Part shown: positions 20,448 through 28,749 of the stretch, piece by piece | Position numbering within the stretch: position 1 is the stretch's first letter | Layout of the letters: each line of letters starts with the position of its first letter | From: Hoyosella sp. YIM 151337 | GTDB taxonomy: Bacteria; Actinomycetota; Actinomycetes; Mycobacteriales; Mycobacteriaceae | Direction of reading: 5' to 3' | Length of the DNA stretch: 64,000 nucleotides | Assembly: GCF_026041215.1 (NCBI RefSeq) | Contig: NZ_JAPEIQ010000043.1 | Location: forward strand, 62,001-126,000 | The notes under the pieces: generated by a model | Told to the model about the DNA's origin: nothing | Database searches by the model: none | Seen by the model: the letters and a program-made list of their open reading frames with translations, nothing else | Made by a program: the position numbers and the translations under genes

Positions 20448-21239
20448 ATGACTGATCTCGCTGGGTTTACGGACGCGCGCACCACGAATGGTGTCCAGTC
20501 GGTTGATCGTGCCCTGATAATCCTCGAAATTGTTGCCAGGCACGGCGAAGCTCGGGTGACGGACGTTGCCGCGGAACTCGGCGTTCATAAGTCCACCGCG
20601 TCTCGCCTCATTTCGGCGCTCGAGTCGAGAGGGTATCTCGCGCAGGTAAAAAGCCGCGGCCGGGTCCAGCTTGGAAGGTCGATTGTGCGACTGGCGCGAT
20701 CCGCGGCACCGGACGGAGACCTTGTACGGCACAGTCAGGAATTCTGTGCGGTACTTGCTGGCGAGGTTGGCGAGACGGTCAACGTGTCCATTCTTGATGG
20801 CGACCGGGCGGTGTGCGTGGTGAAAGCGGATGGGCCATCTGGGGTTGCCGCCCACACCTGGGTTGGCCAGGGGAGCCCTGCGTATGCCACTTCGAGTGGC
20901 AAACTTTTGCTTTCTGAGCTGAACCAGGCGGAACTGGCGGAACGCCTCGCGGGTGGGTTGAGCGCGGTAACACCACGGACGATCACGGATTTCAATGAAC
21001 TCTTGCGCGTCCTGGCTGACGTCCGCGAGCGGGGTTGGGCGGAGGCTGAAGAGGATCTGGAAGCAGGCCTCAACGCGGTATCGGTGCCGGTCCACGATTT
21101 CACGTCCAAAGTGGTAGCAGCCCTGAGTGTTTCGGGTCCTGCGTACCGGTTGAAGCCCGATGTTTTCGAGTCGGTGGCACGATCTGCCCGAGCCATCGCT
21201 GACCAGATCAGCAGCCGGCTCGGGTATCAGTCGGTGTAG
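20448..21239 (+). CDS. IclR family transcriptional regulator
   Basis: A 263-aa regulator. The winged HTH is near the N-terminus (SVDRALIILEIVARHGEARV, then TDVAAELGVHKSTASRLISA). The C-terminal effector domain has GETVNVSILDGDRAVCVVKA, HTWVGQGSPAYATSSGKLLL and DLEAGLNAVSVPVHDFTSKV. I chose ATG 20448 because it begins just before the HTH; a GTG at 20388 would add 20 residues with no family support. No clear ribosome site precedes it, so the mRNA may be leaderless. It is divergent from dmgO and converges with the ferredoxin reductase gene with only 7 bases between, so dmgO-purU is the likely target. Confidence 0.88.
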   Translation: MTDLAGFTDARTTNGVQSVDRALIILEIVARHGEARVTDVAAELGVHKSTASRLISALESRGYLAQVKSRGRVQLGRSIVRLARSAAPDGDLVRHSQEFCAVLAGEVGETVNVSILDGDRAVCVVKADGPSGVAAHTWVGQGSPAYATSSGKLLLSELNQAELAERLAGGLSAVTPRTITDFNELLRVLADVRERGWAEAEEDLEAGLNAVSVPVHDFTSKVVAALSVSGPAYRLKPDVFESVARSARAIADQISSRLGYQSV

Positions 21240-21246
21240 GTCGGGG

Positions 21247-22467
21247 CTACGTAGCTAGCGCGGCTGTCTCAGGCCGGGGCTGGCAGTAAGCCTTGCTGAG
21301 CTGCTTCTTGTAGCGAGTGAACAAACGGACGTTATTCATCGCGAAGACTCCGGTTGGCACGCCGTCACGTTCGTAGACGACGACGAAGGTGCCCGATACG
21401 GGGTCGCCTTCTACCCAGCGGATCTGGTCTGCCTGTCCCCGGGCCCCCGCAAACTGCAGCATCTTTCCGTACTGGTGCGACCAGAAGTACGGTATCGCCG
21501 CGGGGCTGGGTGTTTTGCCCAAGATTGAATCCGCCGCGATGCCTGCTTGTGCTATCGCATTGCTCCAGTGTTCGCTGCGGTGGTGGGCGTTGGCCCACAC
21601 ATCGTAAGAGCGGGCGCAGTCACCAATGGCATACACCCCAGGCAGATTCGTTTGACCCGCTGTATCGGTGACGAAGCCGTCATCGATGAGGATTCCTGAG
21701 GATTCCGCCCATTCAACATTTGGAACGGCGCCGATCCCCACTAGTACGGTGTCGGCGGGCAATATGCGTCCGTCCGCAAGCTCAACCGCGTGGACCCGCT
21801 CATCACCCGCGAGTCTCGCGACAGCAACGCCCGTGACGAGGTCAACACCGTTGGCTGCGTGCTGGCTGGCGCAAATTGCGCCGAGTTCAGCTCCTAGCGG
21901 CCCGGCCAGCGGGGTCGGCGAGGCTTCCACGACAGTAACGTTCAGGCCCATGCTCACGGCGCTCGAGGCTACCTCCGCCCCGATAAAACCGGCACCCACG
22001 ATGACCACGTTTCGCGACTGCCGCAACGAGGCGCGCAACTCCCTGGCATCGTCGAGACTGCGGAGAGTGTGGACTCCGCGGAGGCCGGAGCACCCCGGCA
22101 GCGTCCGCGCCCGCGCGCCAGTTGCGAGAATGACCACGTCTGCGCCGATGGTCTCGCCACCGGAAAAAGTCACGCGATAACCACCGCACTCTGCTGCGGA
22201 CAATTCGGTGGCAGTGTGTGCCATGCGCCATTCGGCATCTAAAGCGGCGTCATCGCCACTCATCAGAGCGATGTCGTCTTCTGTAAGTGCACCCGTGAGA
22301 AAATCTTTTGACAACGGAGGGCGGTCATATGGGCCGGAGGGTTCGCTGCCTGCGACGGTCAGCCTTCCTGTGTATCCGCGTTCGCGCAGCGCACGGGCTG
22401 CTGAGAGTCCTGCGAGTGATGCGCCAACCACCAGAATCGAGGCGGGACCGCTTGCGGAGTAGGTCAT
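21247..22467 (-). CDS. FAD-dependent ferredoxin reductase (Rieske oxygenase-type)
   Basis: A 406-aa NAD(P)H:ferredoxin reductase of the BphA4/HcaD class. FAD-binding motif SILVVGASLAGLSAARALRE near the start, PYDRPPLSKDFLTG, then the NAD-binding NVVIVGAGFIGAEVASSAVS, and TNLPGVYAIGDCARSYDVWA for the FAD diphosphate. The ATG at 22467 has GGGAGG eight bases upstream and follows the Rieske stop by one base. It passes electrons from NADH to the Rieske ferredoxin encoded just before it. No oxygenase subunit is in the window. Confidence 0.9.
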   Translation of the reverse strand: MTYSASGPASILVVGASLAGLSAARALRERGYTGRLTVAGSEPSGPYDRPPLSKDFLTGALTEDDIALMSGDDAALDAEWRMAHTATELSAAECGGYRVTFSGGETIGADVVILATGARARTLPGCSGLRGVHTLRSLDDARELRASLRQSRNVVIVGAGFIGAEVASSAVSMGLNVTVVEASPTPLAGPLGAELGAICASQHAANGVDLVTGVAVARLAGDERVHAVELADGRILPADTVLVGIGAVPNVEWAESSGILIDDGFVTDTAGQTNLPGVYAIGDCARSYDVWANAHHRSEHWSNAIAQAGIAADSILGKTPSPAAIPYFWSHQYGKMLQFAGARGQADQIRWVEGDPVSGTFVVVYERDGVPTGVFAMNNVRLFTRYKKQLSKAYCQPRPETAALAT

Positions 22468-22468
22468 T

Positions 22469-22843
22469 TCAGGCACCTCCCGTTGTCAGCTTCAGATAGA
22501 TAACGCCGTCGAGGACGACAACTTCGTGCGTGCGCACGGCAATCTTTGCGGGCGGACCGGAAGGGACGCCGGTGCGCAAATCGAAACAAGCTTCGTGCAG
22601 TGGGCACTCCACCTTGCAGTCTTCGACCCAGCCATCGGCGAGTGACGCATCTTGGTGCGTGCAGGTGTCGTCGATCGCGAAGAGTCCTTCGTCTGTATGG
22701 AAGATTGAGACGGGGCTCATTCCGGGCGGAGTAATCGTCGTGACTTCACCCTCAGGCAACGCTGAAAGTTGGCAAACGGGCATTACCGCTGAGCCCGGCA
22801 TCTGTTCGGGCAGGGCGGTGTGAGAGCGGTGGTCGAGAATCAC
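22469..22843 (-). CDS. Rieske [2Fe-2S] ferredoxin
   Basis: A 124-aa ferredoxin with the full Rieske ligand set: CTHQDASLADG and, 15 residues later, CPLHEACFDLRTG (Cys-x-His and Cys-x2-His). The start is GTG 22843, chosen because GGAGG sits six bases upstream; the first ~20 residues precede the core MPVCQLSALPEGEV. It is the soluble electron carrier for an aromatic-ring or N-demethylating oxygenase. Because it lies among dimethylglycine, sarcosine and BCCT genes, an N-demethylase for glycine betaine or a similar quaternary amine is a reasonable but unproven partner. Confidence 0.88.
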   Translation of the reverse strand: MILDHRSHTALPEQMPGSAVMPVCQLSALPEGEVTTITPPGMSPVSIFHTDEGLFAIDDTCTHQDASLADGWVEDCKVECPLHEACFDLRTGVPSGPPAKIAVRTHEVVVLDGVIYLKLTTGGA

Positions 22844-22882
22844 TCTTACCTCCGGTGGGACTAGGGCCGAAACGGAGGTGCC

Positions 22883-22922
22883 GTGTTGCGTTATGTGCAC
22901 TTGACGGCGCCTTACGCAACAC
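22883..22922. promoter_or_regulatory. Inverted half-sites in the Rieske/IclR intergenic region
   Basis: GTGTTGCG (22883-22890) and CGCAACAC (22915-22922) are exact reverse complements, extended by TTA on the inside of both arms, with centres 32 bases apart. They lie between the Rieske gene and the divergent IclR gene and could be a double site for that regulator. Confidence 0.4.
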
Positions 22923-22983
22923 AATGCGCTGCCGGTTGCCTGATGTCAAGACTTTTCGATACCAAATCGCATAGCCTTTAGTA

Positions 22984-23781
22984 ATGGGGAAAGACCTGCA
23001 TGGCACGCCGCCCCTTCCCGTGGAAGGGCGAGCAAAAACTGTGCATGCTGTCGAACGCGCACTGGACGTCTTGGAGCTCATCGCTGCCGAGGGGCGCTTA
23101 GGGGTGTCGGAGACTGCCGACCGGCTCGATGTCCACCGCTCCACCGTTGCCCGGCTGGTCACCTCGCTGCAGCAGCGGGGATTCGTTGAGGAGTCGGCCA
23201 ATCGCGGCCAGTATCAGCTGGGATTCGCTGTCGTCCGATTGGCGGAGGCAACAGTCGCGCAGAGCGCGCTGGTTGAGTCTGCTCAACCGGAATGTGATCG
23301 TCTTGCTGAGCATTTAGGGGAAACGGTGAACCTCGCTGTGCTGGACCGGTCGTCGATAGTGAATGTGCTCGAGTGCCGGGGAGATCGGCGCGTTGCGGTG
23401 CGCACGTGGGTGGGTAAAGAGTCACCCGCTCACGCGACCGCCACCGGCAAGGTGCTGTTTTGCGAGATGTCACCTACCTATGTCGAGCAACGCATCGGAT
23501 CGGCGTATGAGGAGTTCACTGCCCGGACGATTGTCGATATTGCGTCGCTCGCCAGGGAACTCTGGAAGGTGCGAGCAGGCGGGTGGGCAGCGACTGTTGA
23601 GGAGCTCGAAGAGGGCTTAACCTCTGTCGCCGTACCGGTGCGAAGCCCGGTGAGCAAACGAATCGTTGCTGCGCTCTGCGTGTCCGGACCGTCGTACCGG
23701 CTGCCGGAAGCGTGCTTCAGCGAGGTTGTCCAAGCGCTGTCCGATGCCGCCCTGCGTATCGAACAGAATCAGGTGGCGTAA
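22984..23781 (+). CDS. IclR family transcriptional regulator, second copy
   Basis: A 265-aa regulator with HTH at residues ~20-85 (AVERALDVLELIAAEGRLGV, then SETADRLDVHRSTVARLVTS) and effector domain motifs GETVNLAVLDRSSIVNVLEC, RTWVGKESPAHATATGKVLF and ELEEGLTSVAVPVRSPVSKR. It is closely similar in layout to the IclR at 20448 and the two look like paralogues. It is divergent from the Rieske ferredoxin-reductase pair and lies upstream of the BCCT transporter gene; both are plausible targets. Confidence 0.88.
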   Translation: MGKDLHGTPPLPVEGRAKTVHAVERALDVLELIAAEGRLGVSETADRLDVHRSTVARLVTSLQQRGFVEESANRGQYQLGFAVVRLAEATVAQSALVESAQPECDRLAEHLGETVNLAVLDRSSIVNVLECRGDRRVAVRTWVGKESPAHATATGKVLFCEMSPTYVEQRIGSAYEEFTARTIVDIASLARELWKVRAGGWAATVEELEEGLTSVAVPVRSPVSKRIVAALCVSGPSYRLPEACFSEVVQALSDAALRIEQNQVA

Positions 23782-24045
23782 GGCTGGCGCCAAAGCAGTA
23801 CGGGTGTGATGATTGACACATCTCTAGCGCGGGAGTTAGTTTTGTATCGCGCATCTGGTCTCGCATAGTGCAACAAATGCCCAGCCGGTTCCTGTGCGCA
23901 ACAAACTTCATGTTCAAGAAACCGCGGCCCGCGGCGAAGCCCCTTACGTCCCGCATTTCGCGCACACGCCGGGGCGGCCCGCACGAAGGAACGGTGGCAC
24001 TATGGCTGCCTTTGGCGATCACGAAAATCTGACAGAGGAACGCAT
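23782..24045. other. Upstream region of the BCCT gene
   Basis: No gene. A G/C-rich self-complementary run (CCGCGGcCCGCGG, about 23922-23934) lies in the leader of the transporter gene. No convincing promoter elements or operator were recognised. Confidence 0.35.
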
Positions 24046-25935
24046 ATGACCGCGTGGACATCACTGCGCAAACCAGTCTTCATCCCTGCCTCGCTCGCTA
24101 TATTCGGTCTTATCGCATTCGCCGCCTTCTACGGCGGCACTGCCGAGGACGCATTCACTGCCCTCAACGGCGTGCTTGCCGACGGTGTCGGCTGGTGGTA
24201 CGTCCTAGCGGCCACAGGCTTCGTGATTTTCGCGCTGTACTGCGCGTTCACGCGCATCGGCAAGCTGCGGCTGGGATGCGATAACGAAGAACCCGAGTTC
24301 GGCCTGCTTTCCTGGTTCGCCATGCTCTTCTCCGCAGGCATGGGTATTGGTCTGGTGTTCTACGGAGTCGCCGAGCCGTTGATGCACTACCTCACGCCCC
24401 CCGAGGCCGGTGGAGTTGCGGGTGGCACGGACGCTGCCGCGAATCAGGCTCTCGAAATCACGATGTTCCACTGGGGCCTGCATGCCTGGTCGATTTACGT
24501 AGTGATCGGCTTGGGGCTTGCATACATGACGTTCCGCAAAGGCCGGCCTCTCGCGGTCCGGTGGCTCCTCGAGCCGCTGCTCGGCCGTAAACGCGTCGAA
24601 GGCTGGATGGGGCACACGGTCGATGCCGTCGCGATCGTGGGAACGCTGTTTGGTGTCGCCACGTCGCTGGGTTTTGGTGTTCAGCAGATCATGGCGGGCC
24701 TCGAATACCTGGGCTGGATCGAATCGAACAACCTATGGATCCTGGGCGTTGTCGTTGTCATCACACTTATTGCCACGCTCTCCGTTGTATCCGGTGTGCA
24801 CCGGGGCCTGAAGTGGCTCTCAAATACGAACATGACCCTCGCGGCACTGCTGGCCTTCTTCGTATTCGCGGTGGGTGCGACACTCTTCCTGCTGCAGGCG
24901 TGGGTCCAGAATCTCGGCAACTACGCGCAAGCGCTACCAGAATTGATGTTGCGAACTGCCCCGTTCTCCGACGATGGCTGGGCTGCCGCGTGGACAGTCT
25001 TCTACTGGGGCTGGTGGATCAGCTGGGCGCCCTTCGTCGGCATGTTCATCGCTCGGATCTCCCGGGGCCGCACTATTCGCGAGTTTGTGATGGGTGTTCT
25101 TATCGCTCCGACACTCGTCAGTTCGGTGTGGTTTACCGTCTTCGGTGACTCCGCGATTCTGCGGCAGCGCGAAGCTGGCGATGTGGCCCCCGGTGACAGT
25201 GTGACCGCGAGTACCGCGCTCTTCGCATACCTTGACACGCTTCCACTTGCCACCATCACCAGCATCCTGGCGATCTGCGTCGTGGTGTTCTTCTTCGTAA
25301 CATCCTCGGACTCAGGGTCTTTGGTGGTCGACATCCTGGCCACGGGTGGGGCAATCGAAACGTCGAAGATCACTCGCACGTACTGGGCGGTGCTTGAAGG
25401 AGCAGCTGCCGCTGTCCTCTTGATCGTCGGCGGCAGTGAAGCACTCACTGCGCTGCAGACGGCGTCGATCGTCACGGCTCTGCCGTTCTCGATCATCATG
25501 GTGCTCGCGTGCTTCTCATTGCTGCGGGCCTTCCGATACGACGTGAGTCAGATGTCCAATTACGTGCACATGGTCGAGGTGTCCGCCCAGGGCGAGCAAA
25601 GCGCGGCGGCACCGGTGGCCGCACAATCCTTGCCGCCGCACCGCTCTGTGTGGCGCGGCGCGCGGGGAATCTCCGCATCGCTCGCGACTCTCGACACGCC
25701 GAGGCCAGTAAGCGGCGACCGCAACGGGACCGGTGGAACGGTGTACTCCCTGCGTCCGGTGGAGTCGTGTGACATCGTGATCGACCCCGCAACCGGTGCT
25801 GCGACAGTTGCGGAAAATGCAGTGGAGGACCCCCTTGCTGGGCAGGTGTTCGATACACCTGAGTTCGCGGCCTCGCATGAGGGGTCGCTACGGGCTGCGC
25901 CCCCGGACTCGGATCCTCCTACGAAGGTCAACTAG
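24046..25935 (+). CDS. BCCT family transporter for betaine, choline or carnitine
   Basis: A 629-aa inner-membrane carrier with about 12 transmembrane helices. Family marks are SAGMGIGLVFYGVAEPLMHY (~residues 98-117), GVQQIMAGLEYLGW, and the tryptophan-rich TM8 segment VFYWGWWISWAPFVGMFIAR followed by ISRGRTIREF. A hydrophilic tail of about 125 residues follows the last helix, as in osmosensing or choline-type BCCT proteins. The exchange of Gly for other residues at the GMGIG loop, which separates Na-coupled from H-coupled carriers, is not decisive here. Given the dimethylglycine and sarcosine genes beside it, uptake of choline or glycine betaine as a nutrient is the best reading. Confidence 0.92.
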   Translation: MTAWTSLRKPVFIPASLAIFGLIAFAAFYGGTAEDAFTALNGVLADGVGWWYVLAATGFVIFALYCAFTRIGKLRLGCDNEEPEFGLLSWFAMLFSAGMGIGLVFYGVAEPLMHYLTPPEAGGVAGGTDAAANQALEITMFHWGLHAWSIYVVIGLGLAYMTFRKGRPLAVRWLLEPLLGRKRVEGWMGHTVDAVAIVGTLFGVATSLGFGVQQIMAGLEYLGWIESNNLWILGVVVVITLIATLSVVSGVHRGLKWLSNTNMTLAALLAFFVFAVGATLFLLQAWVQNLGNYAQALPELMLRTAPFSDDGWAAAWTVFYWGWWISWAPFVGMFIARISRGRTIREFVMGVLIAPTLVSSVWFTVFGDSAILRQREAGDVAPGDSVTASTALFAYLDTLPLATITSILAICVVVFFFVTSSDSGSLVVDILATGGAIETSKITRTYWAVLEGAAAAVLLIVGGSEALTALQTASIVTALPFSIIMVLACFSLLRAFRYDVSQMSNYVHMVEVSAQGEQSAAAPVAAQSLPPHRSVWRGARGISASLATLDTPRPVSGDRNGTGGTVYSLRPVESCDIVIDPATGAATVAENAVEDPLAGQVFDTPEFAASHEGSLRAAPPDSDPPTKVN

Positions 25936-25975
25936 GCCGATTCTGGCCTAAGCATCCGGAGCGGCGGACTAAATC

Positions 25976-26036
25976 CATCTACGAGAGTCAACGGAAAACC
26001 CGATTCTGGCGCGGTTTTCGATGACGCTCGTAGATG
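25976..26036. terminator. Long hairpin between converging genes
   Basis: CATCTACGAG (25976-25985) pairs with CTCGTAGATG at 26027-26036, and an inner stem GAAAACC/GGTTTTC (25993-25999 and about 26013-26019) extends it into one long interrupted hairpin. It sits between the stops of the BCCT gene and the GMC oxidoreductase gene and would work in both directions. A smaller AGGCC/GGCCT hairpin precedes it at 25934-25949. Confidence 0.6.
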
Positions 26037-26045
26037 AATTTGGGG

Positions 26046-27635
26046 TCAGGAGAGCAGGTCAGCGCACCGCTCACCGATCATCATCGCCGGTGCGTTGGTG
26101 TTGCCCCCGGTGATGCTCGGCATAATCGACGCATCGGCGACGCGAAGCCCTTCGACGCCGAGGACCTTGAGCTGGGGATCGACGACCGCACGTTCGTCAG
26201 TCCCCATCCGGCACGTGCCAACGGGGTGATACACCGAGTGGATGCGGGTGGGGAGCTCGCGCCGCAGCGCGGTCTCGCTGAGGAAGGCCGGCCCGGGCGC
26301 GAACTCGCCTCGGACCTCGTGGGCGATGTCTTTGTGCGCCATGACTTCCCTGATCAGCTGAATGCCTTCAACAAGGAGGTCGGCGTCCGCCGGTTCGGAG
26401 AGATACGCGGGATCAATGAGTGGTGCGGCGGTGGGGTCTGCCGATGCGAGCCGCACCTCGCCGCGGCTGTGCGGATAAATCAGGGTGGGAAAGATGGTCA
26501 GCGCTGGCCGGGTGTCGACTTTGTGCCGCACCGGCAGGTCTTGATTGGGCGTCGGATACGACCACGGGAGCGTATGAATCTGCAGGTCCGGCACAGTTGA
26601 CGCGAATGAGGTGCGCAAGAAGCCCGCAGCTTCGAAGACGGTGCGTCCGAACCAGCTATTGCCGCGGGTGGATTCCTGCACCATGCCGGACAAGAAGTGC
26701 AGTGGTGTTCCGCGGTGCAGTGCGGAGGGCATCAGAAACGTCATCGGCACGAAGAGGTGGTCGTGCAGGTTCTTCCCGACTGGCAAGTTTTGCCGCACGC
26801 GGATGCCGAAGTCACGGAGCTGTTCGGCCGGTCCAATGCCGGAAAGCATGAGCAATTGGGGCGAGCCGAATACGCCTGCCGCGAGTATGACTTCTCTTGC
26901 AGCACTGATGATCCGGATTCCCGACTTGTCGAGCACCTCGACCCCGGTCGCACGATTTCCGGTGAAGGCGACTCGCGTTGCCGTCACGCCGGTTTCGACC
27001 GTGAGCCGCGGCGCGCCGCCCAGGTAGCCGCGCGACGAACTGTAGCGCAGACCGTTGCTGGCACTTTGCTGGAAGATCCCGATGCCCTCTTGTTCCGGGC
27101 CGTTGTAATCATCAATCAGCGGAGCGCCCGTTGTGGCAGCCAGCGCATCCATGAAACGCAGCGACGCATCCGTCACGTCCCGCTGGCGTGTGACCTTGAT
27201 AGGTCCGCCTGCGCCGCGGTGTTCATCCGCGCCGCCTTCCCAGTCTTCGAGTCGCTTGTAGGCGGGCAGCACATCGTCGTAACTCCAGCCATCGCATCCC
27301 TCAGCAGCCCAGCTGTCATAGTTGGCCCGATTGCCACGGACGAACAGCATTCCGTTGATTGAGCTCGACCCACCGAGCACCTTGCCGCGAGTGTGCGGGA
27401 TTTTGCGGTCTGCCGCGTGCTTCTGCGGCACCGTGTAGTAACCCCAGTCGAACCGTTTCTTGACCTGCGGCACCGTGTGCACGATCGAGATCATCCCGGG
27501 TGTCCGGACGAACCGGCTGCTGTCCTTGCGTCCCGCCTCGATCAGGGTGACGTTCGCGCCTTGCTCAGCCAGCCGCGACGCGACGACGCATCCCGCGCTG
27601 CCCGCGCCAACGACGACATAATCAGCTTCACTCAT
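26046..27635 (-). CDS. GMC family FAD oxidoreductase (choline dehydrogenase-like)
   Basis: A 529-aa flavoprotein that oxidises an alcohol to an aldehyde. FAD motif YVVVGAGSAGCVVASRLAEQ at residue 6, GMC signature 1 HTRGKVLGGSSSINGMLFVR, signature 2 AAGVFGSPQLLMLSGIGPAE, and the C-terminal catalytic pair HPVGTCRMG and GGNTNAPAMMIGERCADLL. The closest recognisable relatives are BetA and other alcohol dehydrogenases. RBS AAGGAAGG. It is the third gene of a minus-strand operon with two acyl-CoA dehydrogenases behind a KstR-like site, which favours a steroid or other lipid alcohol substrate. The BCCT neighbour favours choline. Both remain open. Confidence 0.85.
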   Translation of the reverse strand: MSEADYVVVGAGSAGCVVASRLAEQGANVTLIEAGRKDSSRFVRTPGMISIVHTVPQVKKRFDWGYYTVPQKHAADRKIPHTRGKVLGGSSSINGMLFVRGNRANYDSWAAEGCDGWSYDDVLPAYKRLEDWEGGADEHRGAGGPIKVTRQRDVTDASLRFMDALAATTGAPLIDDYNGPEQEGIGIFQQSASNGLRYSSSRGYLGGAPRLTVETGVTATRVAFTGNRATGVEVLDKSGIRIISAAREVILAAGVFGSPQLLMLSGIGPAEQLRDFGIRVRQNLPVGKNLHDHLFVPMTFLMPSALHRGTPLHFLSGMVQESTRGNSWFGRTVFEAAGFLRTSFASTVPDLQIHTLPWSYPTPNQDLPVRHKVDTRPALTIFPTLIYPHSRGEVRLASADPTAAPLIDPAYLSEPADADLLVEGIQLIREVMAHKDIAHEVRGEFAPGPAFLSETALRRELPTRIHSVYHPVGTCRMGTDERAVVDPQLKVLGVEGLRVADASIMPSITGGNTNAPAMMIGERCADLLS

Positions 27636-27646
27636 GGTGGCCTTCC

Positions 27647-28741
27647 TTAGACGATCTCTTCGGCAAGTCGCGTTCCGAGCGTGCGCAGCTGCGCGGTGGC
27701 GCCGCCTAATGCGAATTCTGCGCGCTTCGCGGCGACGAAGTAACGATGCAGCGGATAATCGGTGTCGATACCGACGCCGCCATGAATATGGACCGCGGTG
27801 TGCGCAACCCGGTGTCCGGCCTCCGCAGCCCAGAACTTTGCGGTCGCTAGCGCGTCGGCCGCATCGGCATCACCATCGCTCACCTGCCAGGCGGCCTGCC
27901 ATAGCGTGAGCCGCACAGCTTCCACGTCGATGTAGGCGTCGGCCAGTCGCTGCCGCACCGCCTGGAACGAGCCGATGGGTTTGCCGAACTGCTCGCGAGT
28001 ACGTGCGTAACTGCTCGTCATCTCGAGTGCGGTTTCGAGCGTGCCAAGCTGCTGGGCACATAGGCCCAACGTCAGATGCTGGCGCAGCCATGCTGGCGAA
28101 CCGTTGCCGGGGTTCCCCAGCAGTGTGGATTCGCCGGCCTCAACGGCGTCAAGCTCCAGGTGCACGGCGCCGGAGCCGTCGGTGGTGTGCTGGTCTGTCA
28201 GCGTGGCGCCGTTCACATCGCGTGGTACACAGAAGAGCGCGTGTCCGTCGGGCGTTACCGCCTCGCACAGGAACGCGCTGGCGAACGAGCCATCGAGGAT
28301 CGCCGTGTGGGAGCCTGACAGTCGCCAGCCGCCTGTTCCGCGTTCCGCAGTGAATGGCGCGGTGTCACCCTCGTCGGCGATCACCGGTGCCATCGTGGTG
28401 GTGCCGCGGACAACGGGTACGAGCCAACGCTCGAGCTGTTCTGGGCTTCCATATTTGGCTAGCGCGGCGGCTGCACCTGTGACTGTCGTCAGGTAAGGCA
28501 CCGCAGCGCACGTCCGCCCGATCTCGATGAGGATGCTGCACTGTTCGAGGACCCCGAAACCAGCACCACCGACCGAACTGGGCAGCGCCGCGTCGACCAG
28601 TCCAGCGCTGGTCATCGTCTTCCACAACTCGTGATCAAAACCGCCGAGTGGCCTATCCGGATGTGCCGAATTCCATTCGCCCAGAACTTGTTTTGCCAGA
28701 CTGGCCAGGTCACGCTGCGCTTCGGTGAGGGAGAAATCCAT
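27647..28741 (-). CDS. Acyl-CoA dehydrogenase, short partner subunit
   Basis: A 364-aa acyl-CoA dehydrogenase with N-terminal helical domain (MDFSLTEAQRDLASLAKQVL), a reduced middle domain and C-terminal TREQFGKPIGSFQAVRQRLA and HTAVHIHGGVGIDTDYPLHR. It is shorter than single-gene enzymes and its FAD-side motifs are degenerate, which is typical of one half of the alpha2-beta2 heterotetramers used in actinobacterial steroid side-chain oxidation (FadE pairs). It follows the 393-aa dehydrogenase by 8 bases. Which chain shortening it performs cannot be told from sequence. Confidence 0.85.
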   Translation of the reverse strand: MDFSLTEAQRDLASLAKQVLGEWNSAHPDRPLGGFDHELWKTMTSAGLVDAALPSSVGGAGFGVLEQCSILIEIGRTCAAVPYLTTVTGAAAALAKYGSPEQLERWLVPVVRGTTTMAPVIADEGDTAPFTAERGTGGWRLSGSHTAILDGSFASAFLCEAVTPDGHALFCVPRDVNGATLTDQHTTDGSGAVHLELDAVEAGESTLLGNPGNGSPAWLRQHLTLGLCAQQLGTLETALEMTSSYARTREQFGKPIGSFQAVRQRLADAYIDVEAVRLTLWQAAWQVSDGDADAADALATAKFWAAEAGHRVAHTAVHIHGGVGIDTDYPLHRYFVAAKRAEFALGGATAQLRTLGTRLAEEIV

Positions 28742-28749
28742 TGATGGTC

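Noticed and set aside
26046-27635. Firm annotation as choline dehydrogenase betA
   Set aside because: The protein is GMC-type and BetA-like, but operon context with acyl-CoA dehydrogenases and a KstR-like site does not support choline as certain substrate.
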